Positions 27,001 to 40,612 are shown, numbered from the stretch's first letter. The stretch: 64,000 nucleotides of DNA from Nymphaea colorata (GCF_008831285.2 NC_045139.1:33701706-33765705), one strand, 5' to 3'. Notes: a model not told the origin generated them from the sequence alone. Translations and numbers: made by a program.

Positions 27001-28290
27001 CCGCCGCCGCTTGCCGCTGGCCAGCCTATGATCGCACTCGCACCTCCCATTCTTCTAGTCTTGGAGAAACCCATCCCGACCCAGGCATTCGTGTTCGGCG
27101 CCGACAATACAAAGGTCCATAGGCTCGGTCCGGTTTGATTGTACTACATAGGCAAACTCCCAGTTAGATATGGACCGACTCAAAAGTCAAAGTTATTGGT
27201 ACCTAAAAAGGAGACAGCTTTCACTTTAGGGCCAAGGGGGAAAGGTGAGAGGGTTTCGGCATCTTATTCGTCTGTGCTAGGGTTTTCTCCTTGTCACTGA
27301 AACCCTAAAACCCTTTGTATAAGCATATAGAGTTTTAAACGGTTAGGTTTTTCTCGAATATAATACAACAAACTTAAAAAAAAATAAAAAACTAAAAATG
27401 AGAAAAAAATAAAATGAATGGAAAACTAATAACACAAACATCAGAAAATAAAAACTAAAAAGTACATTTGCAACAAATAAAAAATAAAAAATAAAACCAA
27501 AACTGAAAAAAGAGAAAAGTGAAAAAAAAAAACGTTAAAAACAATTTTTTTGTTTTTTTTTTCAAAAAATGTGTTTTTTTGAAGTTTTAAATGGTCATTC
27601 AATTTCTCGCATTTTTTTTTTGTGTTTTTATTTCTAAAAAACGAGTTCTCCGTAAGTATGGACTATAAACCAAACAAACATATTACTCCACCACCAGGCG
27701 AATGACAAAGTCTCTTTGCCCCATTCTGTTTTATTCAATTTAGAAACTAAAACTAAATTCAAAAACTGCCTAATAAACATATCAGTATTTATTTAGAAGA
27801 CCTGACCAAATGGATTCAAAGTTGGATCATGGATCCGATATAATGAATCCGATTGATTCCATAGTTGCAAGATGGCACTGAAGACAAGAGAACTATCACG
27901 TTGAGAAAGACATCACGAGTTCAAAACTCACAAAGGCCACACTACTGGTGTAAAGTCAAACTCTGGGTTTATTGCCGGAAACCGGCGTATCGCCGGAGAC
28001 TGGGCGAACAGCAAGGGACGTAAAACCGCGGGCTGAACGCCAGCTGCGCGTGGTCGGGGAGTGCCTGTCCTCCGTCGACCGAGGAGAAGAAAGAGAAAAG
28101 GCGGCCGAAAAGAAGGGATTTTGCTTACTCTGAGAATGAAGTTCTGGCCGCCCCAGACGGAGGCACAGCGGAAGGATGCGAGGTTGTAGGAGGCCAACTC
28201 CGAGAGCGCAAGGTTGGAGCTGCACGTCTCCTGTGACTTCACCGACAAGAAGCAGAGCATCAATGGCAGTAAGAATACAAGATTCCTCAT
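24073..28290 (-). CDS. Cytochrome b561 and DOMON domain-containing protein (CYBDOM), copy 1, four exons
   Basis: Minus-strand exons in coding order: 28129-28290, 26750-27143, 24464-24747, 24073-24300, joining in frame to 355 residues. The start was chosen because it begins a signal peptide (MRNLVFLLPLMLCFLSVKSQ) aligning with the paralogue; an upstream in-frame ATG at 28320 would add ten polar residues. Residues about 50-180 form the extracellular DOMON domain, with Met86 and a His near 173 as candidate haem ligands. Residues about 200-345 form the b561 domain, with the four expected haem histidines at 201, 234, 266 and 302/303 (HGLLN, THL, DDHK, YHHWVGR). Family knowledge: these proteins move electrons from cytosolic ascorbate across membranes to apoplastic acceptors. 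The linker between domains is 26 residues shorter than in the gene at 43502-46754. The introns contain A/T-rich repeats. Confidence 0.94.
25930..26290. repeat. A/T-rich repeat, one arm of an inverted pair (CYBDOM copy 1, intron 2)
   Basis: Plus-strand sequence here (A-tracts with ACGTTAAAAA, then TTATTTGTTGCAAAT, then TTATTAGTTT-like and CTCATTTTTAGTTTTTT) matches the reverse complement of 27340-27660. It looks like two insertions of one degenerate element family; I could not fix termini or target duplications. Confidence 0.6.
27340..27660. repeat. A/T-rich repeat, second arm of the inverted pair (CYBDOM copy 1, intron 1)
   Basis: This is the inverted partner of 25930-26290, with shared landmarks AAAAAACTAAAAATGAG, ATTTGCAACAAATAA and AACGTTAAAAAC. 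The two lie on either side of exon 2 (26750-27143), so transcripts could form a long hairpin around that exon. Confidence 0.6.
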
Positions 28291-28304
28291 CTCTCTCTCT
28301 CTCT
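28291..28304 (-). promoter_or_regulatory. (GA)n tract immediately before the CYBDOM copy 1 ATG
   Basis: On the coding strand, seven GA units directly precede ATGAGG. The paralogue at 43502 has the same arrangement. GA/CT repeats in plant leaders are known binding sites for BPC/GAGA-binding proteins; function here is inferred. Confidence 0.5.
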
Positions 28305-28720
28305 GAGTCAGAAATGCCAACGGCCCTTAAACGATGAAACTAATGGCGCCTCTCTGTCTCTCTGATCAGAAATGCCGATAGCACTATGGCACAAACTCAA
28401 ATGCCTCTCTCTCTCTCTCGATCTAAGATTCTGAAATGTGGGCAGCCCTTAAATGGAGAAACTAAACAGTAAACACCTCTCTCTGTCCCTCCGATCAGAA
28501 ATCCTGGTAGCTCTAAATGGGAGAAACTCAAGTGCCTCTCTCTCTGGCTGTCTCTCGATCTAAGAACCTCTATCAATGCTACTGTCTCTCGATCTAAGAA
28601 CCTCTATCAATGCTAATAGCCCTTAAAACTAAACGACTCCCTCCGTCTCTCTGATCAGAAATGCTGATAACTCTAAATGGAACAACCCCAATGCCTCCCC
28701 TCTTCTCTCTCCCTCCCTCT
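28291..28720. repeat. Degenerate minisatellite in the CYBDOM copy 1 leader/promoter
   Basis: Six or seven imperfect units of about 58-65 bp. Each has a CT-rich run (GA-rich on the coding strand), then GATCAGAAATGC, then a TAGCCCTTAAATGGAGAAACT-like segment. One block (GTCTCTCGATCTAAGAACC plus about 12 bp) occurs twice in direct succession near 28550-28610. The array abuts the start codon. Confidence 0.8.
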
Positions 28721-28837
28721 CTCTTCCTCTGTGTATTGAAAGAATCTGTTTGAATGAGAGAAGATATAGAAGTGGACGGCAATGGAGTCTTTCTCTGAAA
28801 GGAAGGAGGGTTTTGTAGGGAAGGCCATGCCCTCTCC

Positions 28838-28861
28838 ATATATATATATATATATATATAT
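28838..28861. repeat. (TA)n microsatellite upstream of CYBDOM copy 1
   Basis: About twelve TA units, roughly 550 bp before the start codon. Confidence 0.95.
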
Positions 28862-31035
<2,174 letters not shown>

Positions 31036-31600
31036 ATGTTAGGAATTCATGTTAAAAAGATAGAGAATAAGATATTGGTGGTGGGTAGGATCTTAGGTGG
31101 TAGATTCATAAGGACTTATTTTAGTCATTCATCTTTGGTTGAAACTAAAAACAAAGAAACAAACACATAGGGTATTTATTTTAATTAACAATTTTTCTCA
31201 ATTTTTTCCATCGCAAGATAGATGGACGGATGATGAAGATGAACTTTATGACGTGATCTGTAGGTTCATCTACTCAAATTGAATTAAAATCATTTATTAT
31301 TATTTTATTATCTCGTTATTTGTTCTTTATGTTAGGAACGCGCATTCACATTGAGAAGGGGAAGATGGGCCATGCCGACGAATCGAATCAAATCAAATCC
31401 CTAGTCAAAAGGCGCGTGGCCGGCAGACGGATGGCGTCGGCATGCCAGTTGCCAATATCGATATCGGTTCCATATTGCTTGATCCGCATTATATTGAGAT
31501 CTTGATTTATGAAGTTTTATTTTTTTATAAAACGTTTTTCTATTATTTATATAAATAAAAAATAGAAGTTACCTTGATACCATAGTGTTTGAGATATAGA
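31036..31600. other. Intergenic, no gene recognised
   Basis: A/T-rich DNA upstream of the LINE remnant, without conserved coding frames or clear repeats. Confidence 0.5.
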
Positions 31601-31796
31601 TAGGGACAAAGCCAAAAAAATTTAGTGAGACGAGTCGAATTAAAGTTTCTAAATTTTGACGAGAGTCAAAATATCATTTTTCAAAATTTTTATATAAAAC
31701 AAACAAAATTTTATAAAATTTACATGTATTTTTTTTTTAAAAAAAGCTTGTGGTAGAGCCACGGCCCATGCAGGCTCTCCTTTAGCTCCGCCCCTG
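31601..31796. mobile_element. Small hAT-like MITE, CAGGGGCGGAGC family (copy 2)
   Basis: It begins TAGGGACAAAGCC and ends GGAGCTCCGCCCCTG-like (inverted: CAGGGGCGGAGCTAAAGG). Flanking 8-mers GATATAGA (31593-31600) and GATATAAA (31797-31804) match at seven of eight. The interior is A/T-rich (CAAAATTTTTATATAAAAC) with ACGGCCCATGCAGG near the right end. Confidence 0.7.
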
Positions 31797-32303
31797 GATA
31801 TAAAGATGCACTCATGATTGTTGGGATGCTTGAAAAATTTCTTGTTTGTATTATTTACTTGGCGGAATGAAGGAAATCATGTGGCTGTTTGGTTCTCAAT
31901 TTCGAGGTTTGCAATTTGGCACTTCTCCAACTACTTCTCAAATTGAAAAAGTTTTATCAATCTTCCCATTTTCTTGCCCCCAGACGCATAGTTTAAGCAA
32001 GCGGGCTCAGGCAAGTTGATACCATAAAAGGAGAAAGAAAGGTGTGTGTAAGTTGAAGCAGATTGAGATCTCATCACATGGTATCGACAAACTGTCGACC
32101 CAGAGAAGAGAGGGCGGTTTTTGAATCTTTATTTTTAAGTTGAAGCACGTTGAAATCTGATCACATGATACCGATAAAACTCTGGACCCAAAAAGCCGGG
32201 AGAAGGAGAGGGGGAGGACTTCGGGCGCATCCGAATCTTCCCATTTCTTGTCACCTCATCAAACTTAACTATTATCAATCTTCCCAATATCTTGTCACCT
32301 CAT

Positions 32304-32307
<4 letters not shown>

Positions 32308-32337
<30 letters not shown>
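32308..32337. repeat. (CT)n microsatellite
   Basis: About fifteen CT units. Confidence 0.95.
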
Positions 32338-32341
<4 letters not shown>

Positions 32342-32824
32342 TGCACTTGACTCATTCACCTAATAATCTATTTCTTTAGCACATAACTTGACTTTAGAAA
32401 AGTACTTTACACCCAAAAGTCTGTAAGATGAGCATTAAAATCTGTTACATCTCTCAAATTTTAATTGGTACCAGTAGTTTTTTTTCAGGCATAAATTCCA
32501 AGATCCATGAGATTTTGCTATATATAAAGTACTACACCCAAGTGGGTCAGGGAACAAAAACCAAAGTCCTTACTAAAAAATTATTTTGAATAAAAATCAA
32601 CATTGGAACATGTTGATGATTAAAGACTGGTTCAAATTCAACTTGTATTCGTGGAAAACGTTGATTTTTCTACTGTAAAAGTTTCTCTTATTAGTTCTTT
32701 AACTTTTTTAAGATTGACCAAACACAGTTAAACTAAAAAAAAACTTAATATATGTTTCTTGTCAAATTATTCTTAAAATTATCATGTCGCTTCAGCGTAT
32801 ACATATTCTCTTATGTGGTTCAAG

Positions 32825-32826
<2 letters not shown>

Positions 32827-32859
<33 letters not shown>
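32827..32859. repeat. (CT)n microsatellite
   Basis: About sixteen CT units, followed by a short TATATA tail. Confidence 0.95.
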
Positions 32860-32861
<2 letters not shown>

Positions 32862-32990
32862 GTATATATAATGTCTGAGTTTGGACGAAGATATCCGTCG
32901 GCCTCTGACAACATACAGCCTCATACAAGGTATATTTCATCACATTTACCAAATGCAATGTATCTGGTGCTGTTATCTGATGGAGGTCAA

Positions 32991-32992
<2 letters not shown>

Positions 32993-33056
<64 letters not shown>
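32993..33056. repeat. (CT)n(TA)n compound microsatellite
   Basis: About seventeen CT units followed by about fifteen TA units, the same order as in the 30595-30733 tract but without the closing GA arm. A GACCTCT/GACTCTC-type lead-in recurs at 32824 and 32991. Confidence 0.95.
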
Positions 33057-33063
<7 letters not shown>

Positions 33064-33128
33064 TTCAGACTTTAACAGCACATCACCCGCTGCAATGCAT
33101 TGGAAGAATTTCTGCTGTTTCTTTATGC

Positions 33129-33131
<3 letters not shown>

Positions 33132-33163
<32 letters not shown>
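33132..33163. repeat. (TA)n microsatellite
   Basis: About sixteen TA units. Confidence 0.95.
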
Positions 33164-33167
<4 letters not shown>

Positions 33168-33778
33168 GAATTGCACTCTAAGCTAGGGTGCTTTCTTCGA
33201 CGAACGGCGAAAAAGTTGGAAGGAATATCATCGAGGGATGATCACTTAATTGTTAAGGCAGGCAAACTCTTTTTAAAATGGAACTGTTTCCAACCTTTAT
33301 CCTCTTCTTGAGCAACAACACAGTAAATAAAAAGAAGAAGAAGAAAACAAAAGACCTCTACTTAAGCACAAAGCAAGGCTGATCGAATTATTTTCACAAG
33401 GAAAATAAAGAGAGAAATTCCCGTCTCTTAGACAAGTACATAATAGAAAGCTTAGACGCAACGCAACTGCATTTCAAAAAGTCAAATTTTATTTTTATTT
33501 TTTTCCTTGTAAATTCTGAATACGGCAAAGTGGTTGTCATGTTCCAAAACATTGAATATATTATCAGATCAGTTCTCTTTGGACGCGCCGGTGCATTTAG
33601 TATGGTACAAGATTTTAAAAGCTTCAAATTGGTATGTTTCTTCGTTCATATCAATCACATTTACCCACCATCAAATCAAGGCTCCCACTCAACTTTGAGT
33701 GTAGGTGTCTTCGATGGGGTTGGCGCAATGGTTTGAAGTGAAGCTGTTAGGCGGCTAAACTCCATTTCGGGTGTCAGT

Positions 33779-34166
33779 TAGAATTGTCAACAGATCGGAT
33801 ATATATCCTTCATCATATCAGGTTTTTCGGATATTCATATGTTCGGATTCAGATTCGAATAAAGAAAGTCATATCTGAATCTCAATCTGAAAACCGATTT
33901 TACGATCTGAATCCAATCTGAATCTGATTTTCATATTTATATCGAAATCCGAATTTTGAACCAGATTTTGCCAATTTTCAAAATGTAAGAGCATTAGACA
34001 CATGATAAATCCGATCTGAATATGTATCTGAATCCAACCGGATGCCATTTAATGAATCCGAATCCGATCCGATTTCTTAATCGGATATTAAATTTTTTTC
34101 TATATCTGATTTTTCGGATCGGTTCGGTCGGTTGTCCGATTCAAATCAGATATATTGACATCCCTA
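33779..34166. mobile_element. hAT-like element built from GGATTC/GAATCCGA words, 8-bp TSD
   Basis: The ends are TAGAATTGTCAAC and, inverted, TAGGGATGTCAAT. Flanks GTGTCAGT (33771-33778) and GTGTCAGA (34167-34174) match at seven of eight. The 388-bp interior consists largely of reiterated AATCCGAATCCGATCCGA-, ATCTGAATC- and TCGGAT-like words in both orientations. No coding capacity. Confidence 0.8.
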
Positions 34167-34689
34167 GTGTCAGAGACATCAACTTCCTATGCTACAATAA
34201 ATGGGTTATCGACATGCAAGTTCAACTGCAGTGAATATGACATTTGAATGTATCGAAAGCAGCGCTTATACCCTAGGGAGAGGTTGGACTCTGCTAAAAG
34301 TAAAGTAGTCCAGATTTTGATCTCATTCGCACTTTTTCAAATTTTACATGATCGTATTCAGATCCAAGTTCTCTTTTAAATGCGGAATTCAGGCCTGACC
34401 AGCACAAGATCCTACACATATTTGGATAAAATCGGGACATATCTCTATCAGATCCTGGTCCGAAATGTGACTCACACTTAAATTGCATATGGAATTTGAT
34501 CAATAAAATGGATGGGCATCATGGGTTTGGATATTTGTGTTTGGCTTTGGATATGAAACTGGATCCGGATTTGGGAGGATACAATATACAGGCCCGATTG
34601 TTTGGTTTCAAGCAAATAGTGAAGATGGTCTGGTTGGATCTGGATCTCTCAGGAGCCATTTGGCAACCATAATTTTGTCTAGTGAATTA

Positions 34690-34765
34690 GGGTTGGGCGT
34701 CAGGCCGGCCCATAGGGCCCGGGCCAGACAGCCAGGCCCGGGTCGGCCCGTTTAGGCCCGATAAA
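34690..34765. mobile_element. Partial hAT-like terminus with reiterated GGCCCG words
   Basis: Starts TTAGGGTTGGGCGTCAGGC and continues as GGCCGGCCC, GGGCCCGGGCC, CAGGCCCGGGTCGGCCCG. This follows the same plan as the 33779 and 39383 elements (TAGGG..TG terminus plus a reiterated word) with a different word. No right end is found; the sequence passes into A/T-rich DNA. Confidence 0.5.
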
Positions 34766-35628
34766 TTAAAAAATATATATTTTTAATTTTTTTGTTTAAA
34801 TAATATTTATTCTTAATAAATATATTTTATATTTAAAAAAATGTTATTTTATAATTAAAAAATATTTTTTTAATTTAAATAGGTGCACTAGACAGTAACA
34901 ATTTACGACCTCCCAAAGCATCCACCGATTAAACTAAACATATGCCTAAATCAATGTGATAAGTATCTTATCATAAACCCAGTTTATTGGCAATCTATAC
35001 TTGGATATGATTTGGATTTTAAAAATGAGGATATAAGAACGCCTGTGTAGTTATATATAAATAAATTATACTTGTGTAATTACTACCAATGCTTGTGTAA
35101 TTATATATAATTTTTCGTAATTATTGCCATAAAGAATTGAAAGGTTGCAGGACATTATGTTTAATATCAATTCAGAAACAAAAATCATTAGCTCATTCTC
35201 AATTTGAATAATGGCGAATCTAAGTGGAGAACAAAGATGATGATGATTGTACTGTTTAGTACTGTTATTATATTATCACTTATCATTTTTTATTATTATT
35301 TTCATGATGAATGCACTAACATCTAGCACGCATACAAGTTGATTTTTTTAATGATATGATAAGAAGAGAAGTGATGATGATCGTGATTGTGGTCATGATC
35401 TTGAAATGTAATTGCGACGAAATAATAAAAATAATAATAATAATTTATTATTTTTTTGATGATGATGGCACTAAAATCTTACATAAAAGTTGAATTAAAA
35501 TCGATGATGAGAGGACGACGACTATGATTATGGGAGAATACGTAAGGTTACGACTAAGTAAGTTATTGTGATCATGATGATATAAGAGCTTGTATGTTGT
35601 TATTGCGTCAGGTCACAAATGCATCACG

Positions 35629-35681
<53 letters not shown>

Positions 35682-37373
35682 ATTTAGATTGTGATGTAAA
35701 AAACGACATCTACGCTCAATTTAAATTTTTATTTAGATTCGATTTTTCAAATAATCATCCTATATATAATATAAATACATTTTGAAAGGCCGTTCATAAC
35801 ATGTCATAATGCAGTTTGAATTCCAATCGATTTAGACTGTAATTTTAAATGTAAGATGTGAATATGGGTGTAGTACTGGCGTTTCCTGATTTCTGTGAAA
35901 AAGAAATATTAATTTTTACTATAAAATGCCAATAATACTCCTTATGAAAAACTACCTTTTGTTGGGCCAACAAAAGATATCTTTGCAGATTGTGAAGGTA
36001 TTTTCGTCAATTTATATCAAAAATTATCTTTTTTTTATCAATATGCAGCGTTTTGATAACACATGTAAAATCACCCTTCAGTTAGAAAATTATTGATATT
36101 ATTATTTTTTTTTAAAGTGGACCGTGTTTTTGAATTGGATGTCTTATAGGTGAAAATGACCAAAATGCCCCTGATGATTTAATGGAAGACACGGACACCC
36201 CGATGAGGGCAAAAATGAAATTTGGTATATTTAATCCTGTTAAAATTATAAAAGTGGCCCTATCATTAAAGGTGCGAACACGTCTTCACATGTTAATCGC
36301 ATCACATGCAAAACGCCTTTCTTGTGATTAAAGTAAGGAATTAATACGAGTTCATCACCTAACACGGAAATCGGCCACCGGAATAATAATAACAACAGCT
36401 ATGCCACATTTATTAGCAATTGGTGCTTGCAAGCAATTAAAGTATAACATATTAATTTAAATTTCACAACGAGTTCAATAAAATAAACTTTAAAATAAAC
36501 ACTCACACAGGCAATCAAATCTTCATGATATAACCAAAAGTTGCCGTGTCCGAGCAGGGGGCCTGCATGGTCGTTGACCCTACCTTAATTATTTTTTAAA
36601 TTTTATAAAAATTTATTTGTTTTATATAAAAATTTTGAAAAATGATATTTCGATCCATGTCAAAATTTAGAAACATTAATTTGACTTTCCTCATGAAAAA
36701 TTTCTGACTCTCGTGCCGGAGCTGGTTATATGTTATGACATCTAACAAAGGACCGAGTTTAAATGACCAAAATACCCATGCATATTAAATGGAAGATGTC
36801 TCCTCCCTATAAGGGCAAGAGTAAGAGTAGAATCTGGAAAATTTGCACATTATATTTGCCAAGAACCCAATTGATAAGAGGGTGGGAACATATCTTATCA
36901 TGTTTGCGTCATAACACGGAAAGGGAGAACACACCTTCCCGTGTTAGTAACGTAACACGGAAGGCGCCTTCGATGCGGCTTGACTTTCGATCTCTTACAC
37001 TTAATTGCACATTTCTAATGTTATTGTTCAACGAATGAGCCCGCAATTGAGAAATGCCAAGTCGTGGATGATGTTTCGCTTGACCAAATTCAGAGCCCGC
37101 AATTGAAAAGAAAAAGAATTTCAAATGTTTGACTATCGCCTCTTCAAATTAATTAACTCTCCAACGTATCACTTTTTCTAACATTCAATAACTCAACCCA
37201 CACAAAACCGTGGGCGGTGGATTATATATATATATATTAAGACAACGCCCGAGAAAAAATGTTTATAGCCAAGTTTTATGATGTATCAATGGCTCATAAT
37301 GTTTAATAGTTTAGGGTTTATCTCGTGTTAAAAATGTTTTTTTGAAAGAAAGAATTTTTAGTTTTAAGAAACA
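34766..37373. other. A/T-rich intergenic DNA with degenerate repeats, no gene
   Basis: No coding frame is supported. Contents: a (TA)n tract at 35630-35679; GAT-rich sequence around 35360-35570; a degenerate copy of the CAGGGGCGGAGC MITE family in inverse orientation at about 36548-36725; and two related blocks at 36121-36350 and 36735-37010 sharing AAATGACCAAAAT(G/A)CCC and TTAAATGGAAGA. The second block contains AACACGGAA / TTCCCGTGTT inverted repeats near 36912-36960. Confidence 0.5.
35630..35679. repeat. (TA)n microsatellite
   Basis: About twenty-five TA units. Confidence 0.95.
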
Positions 37374-37460
37374 TAGCATAGTTGGTCGGATTAAGAGTCT
37401 ATATAAGACAGGTCTTTAGTTTGATTCTCGTGATCGCTATGTTCTAAAGTGGTAGGACGC
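37374..37460 (+). mobile_element. tRNA-derived SINE-like sequence (A box and B box)
   Basis: TAGCATAGTTGG at 37374-37385 fits the pol III A-box consensus TRGCNNAGYNGG exactly. AGTTTGATTCT at 37418-37428 matches the B box GGTTCGANTCC at 8 of 11, 44 nt downstream. The sequence resembles the tRNA-like units at 41225-41420 (shared GGAnTAnnAGTCTA and AGTTTGATTC). It cannot fold as a standard tRNA, so a SINE fragment is more likely than a tRNA gene. Confidence 0.5.
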
Positions 37461-37596
37461 GACATTCAAGTTGAAATGTATATCGTTTTATCACTTACAT
37501 CGATGCAGCTGAAGACCAGATAAGGGGAATGAGGGAGGGGCGGTGGGATGATCCTCTTGCTCACTTTAAAAAATAATTTTTTAATTTTAACCATTA

Positions 37597-37599
<3 letters not shown>

Positions 37600-37643
<44 letters not shown>
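37600..37643. repeat. (TA)n microsatellite
   Basis: About twenty-two TA units. Confidence 0.95.
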
Positions 37644-37647
<4 letters not shown>

Positions 37648-38225
37648 GGTGGGGTTTGATAGACAGGATCTGACATATCAAAAGAGGGCCCCCTTTTTGT
37701 AGTTTATGTATTTGTGCCAGCCACACTCTCCGAATATTTTTTTATTGCATTATGTCCTTCGTTTCAACGGAAGCTTCTATCATGAATGCTTCGGGATGAA
37801 GTTAATGGGAGAGAAAATTTTCGTTGACAAGAGCTCCCTTTTATTGTAATTAGACGTACGCGATGTGCTTTTCATCTTTGATTTGTAGTTACGAAGCAGA
37901 TATGATAATGGATTGTATATATCATATTAACTGTTCAATTCTGAATCACAAAATTTAATTAGTAATCTAATCCCGGATTTTGTATGCAATTTCAAAACTC
38001 GATTCGGATCCAAGTCCGATATCCGACCCAGATTGGATAAAAATCCAACCTGATCATGTTTATATATGAATGTCAAACTTTTAAGTTAGTCATATGCGAA
38101 AAGAGGAAAACACGCACGATCCTTACCTTGTTCTTTGTTTAAGGGTTTGATTATTTCACTTTTATTTGTCTCTTCTCTTTATGTCATTCTTTTAGTCTCA
38201 TAGACTTGAAGAAACAAGATATATA

Positions 38226-38522
38226 GGAGCCATTTGGCTATTACTATCTTTCATAAAGTTACTCTAAATATTGAGATAGATTCATCGAACACTATAATAA
38301 TAATGACCTGCATGAATTTTTTATACTCACGAAAGAACCATTGTATAAATAGTGGTTTCTTCAACTCAAGGCTATCACCGCTAAAAATCTTTACTGGAAA
38401 TTTTCTCACCGCTATATCTCAAGAATTCTCAACTGCCAACGTTGGCCACAATTGTTGTGCCAATGGCCCAAGGTGGTATTTGCCAACGGTTATGGCCGTT
38501 GGCAATACCCAAATGGTTCTTT
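38226..38522. mobile_element. MITE-like element with GAnCCATTTGG(C/G)TATT termini
   Basis: The left end GAGCCATTTGGCTATT and the inverted right end GAACCATTTGGGTATT match at 14 of 16. Target duplication is unclear, so family assignment (PIF/Harbinger-like) is tentative. A related end, GGAGCCATTTGGCAAC, occurs at about 34649. Confidence 0.5.
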
Positions 38523-39382
38523 AAGGGGGAAACAGTAGCATATCTTGACAAAATGAACAAATTTATGAAACAATTTTTATAGTATTTCATAAATATGTGT
38601 CAGAAAGTTTATGGGTTTAAATTCATGAGAGATACCGTCGTCAAACAGCGTCTAAAGGGTGTTTTTTAATAAAAACATTGATTCCTTGTTAATGAAGAAA
38701 AAAGTGGTGCATGTATGTCCATATTTTTTTTATCCCTCGGACAAATTTTTCTCACCAAGTTGTACCTAGGAAAATTTACCCATCTTTTTTTTTTAAATTT
38801 GCAATCAAACACTACCTAATAATAGATAAATAAACAAAGTTTCCTTGTTCAACGAGAAATGAACAATTGACATATATTCTTACTTACAAGTTTCACTTTA
38901 GTTGACCACTGCAAAAAAAAAAAAAAGCCATTAAGTGATTGCGTGTTGATCAAATACATTGAAAATAAAAATACTCTTATCAATATCCTTTCTTTGATCA
39001 AAATTCTTATCTTAATGAGAGTCAGAAGGACAATTACAAAAGTTGACTCTTATTTATTGGGAAAATTAAGTCAATATAAAAAAATAAAATAAATACGAGA
39101 GCTACATTGAAAGCTAAATATAAACATACTCCTTTAAATAAAACAATAATTGGCCATTGCGTATAACGGGATTCTTGACGCTTGATTTTGTTTATAAGAA
39201 CGAAGCGTAGGACATGGACCGGATCCACTGCCTCTAACTTGGTTTCTTGTTTACCACGGAACGGAGCTATGAAAGCCAAATGCCTTTTTTTATAATGGAT
39301 TTGAATGCCAAGCAGCACTACTGCCTCAAAGGACATGGTGTACTTGGTCCGACTGGTGGACGGATAAAAGTGTGGTCATCAG

Positions 39383-39730
39383 TAGGGGTGAACGACTTGA
39401 GTTGACGGAAGCGGCTCCAGCTCAACTCGATAGTTATGTGTTTAGTTCGAGCTCGATTCGATTAAAGCTCGACAAACTTGTTTCAATAGAATTGATATTC
39501 ATCGTTAAGCGTTGAGCTGAAACTTGACTCGGTTAAGGCTCGACAAACTCGTAAACTCATTTGAATATATCGACTTGATTAAGGTTCGACAAACTCAATT
39601 AACGCTTAAGCTCGATCTCAACTCGATTATTTGAACGAGTTGACTCATGAAGTTGAGCTCGACTCGCTAAACAAATGACTTGGCTCGAACTCGTTCACGA
39701 GCCGAGCTTTAACCTCATCGTTCATCCCTA
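39383..39730. mobile_element. hAT-like element built from TCGAGCTCGA words (copy A, 348 bp)
   Basis: Ends TAGGGGTGAAC and GTTCATCCCTA are inverted repeats (10 of 11). Flanking 8-mers GTCATCAG (39375-39382) and GTCATCAA (39731-39738) match at seven of eight. The interior is a degenerate tandem array of 65-75-bp units around CTCGACTCGATTAAGGCTCG followed by ACAAACTCATTTGAAT. No coding capacity. It is in inverse orientation to the copy at 40613-41146. Confidence 0.85.
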
Positions 39731-39735
39731 GTCAT

Positions 39736-39924
39736 CAAGGACAGAGCCAGAAATGTTTCATGAGATGGGCCGAATTGAAGTTTTTAAATTTTGATTAGGG
39801 CTAAAATATCATTTTTTAAAATTTTTATATAGAACAAGTGAAATTTTCTAAAATTTATATATAAATTAAAAAAAATTGAGGTGGGGCTAAGGCCCATGTG
39901 GGCCCTACCTCGGCTCTACCCCTG
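39736..39924. mobile_element. Small hAT-like MITE, CAGGGGCGGAGC family (copy 4)
   Basis: The left end CAAGGACAGAGCCAGAAA and inverted right end CAGGGGTAGAGCCGAGG, with interior AAAATTTTTATATAGAAC and AAGGCCCATGTGGGCCC, match the other family copies. It starts within the target duplication of the element ending at 39730. Flanking 8-mers match at only five of eight. Confidence 0.6.
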
Positions 39925-40612
39925 CCGGACATCAATTCGGGTCCAGTAAGTACTACTTTTTTAGACTAAAAACGACGAGTGTGTGCCGTATTAATTGACT
40001 AGTGTCCAGCTTCCTACCTACGTCCCAAAGCGGCCCTGGACCCTGAGTAGAAGAGCGGGATGCTTACTATGAAGCATCACTATTTATTCTTTAGAAAAAA
40101 TTGAAAATCAATTGAGGTCCATGCGTCGTGAGTCGTGACTTCACACGGGGAAACAAATAGTTCGGATCCAGGTTCAGACTAGGCACTACCAAATCTGCTA
40201 TAATCAGTTTTGGTTTCAGATTTATACTTTTGATAGAAAAACGGACCACATTGGCAACAGATCTAACCCTCAGATCCAATGTGAATCCAATTCTACTTAT
40301 GTTGCCAACCAAAGCCTTCTGGTTTGGATGGATCTGATTGAATAGTCTGACCCGATCCAAACCCGTGATGTTGTACTAATTCTTTATTACCGGGTCAGTT
40401 AGCAGGGTCAACTTTTCTCGTTTTGGTTTGGTTGGGAATGGATCGGTTCAGTGTTGGTTGGAAGCTGACCCCAGTTGGCTCGTGCAATTGTTGGACCTGT
40501 CCCTTCGTGTAAAAAAATCACAGATCCATGTGATATCATTTTGGACCCGGACATGATATGATTCACCAATTTACCAAAGTTCCCAAAAAGGAGGCTTGAA
40601 GAACCTTCCAAT

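Noticed and set aside
33716..33770. TGGCGCAATGGT, an A-box-like motif before the hAT-like element at 33779
   Set aside because: Ten of twelve positions fit, but no B box follows at a suitable distance, so a tRNA or SINE call is not supported.
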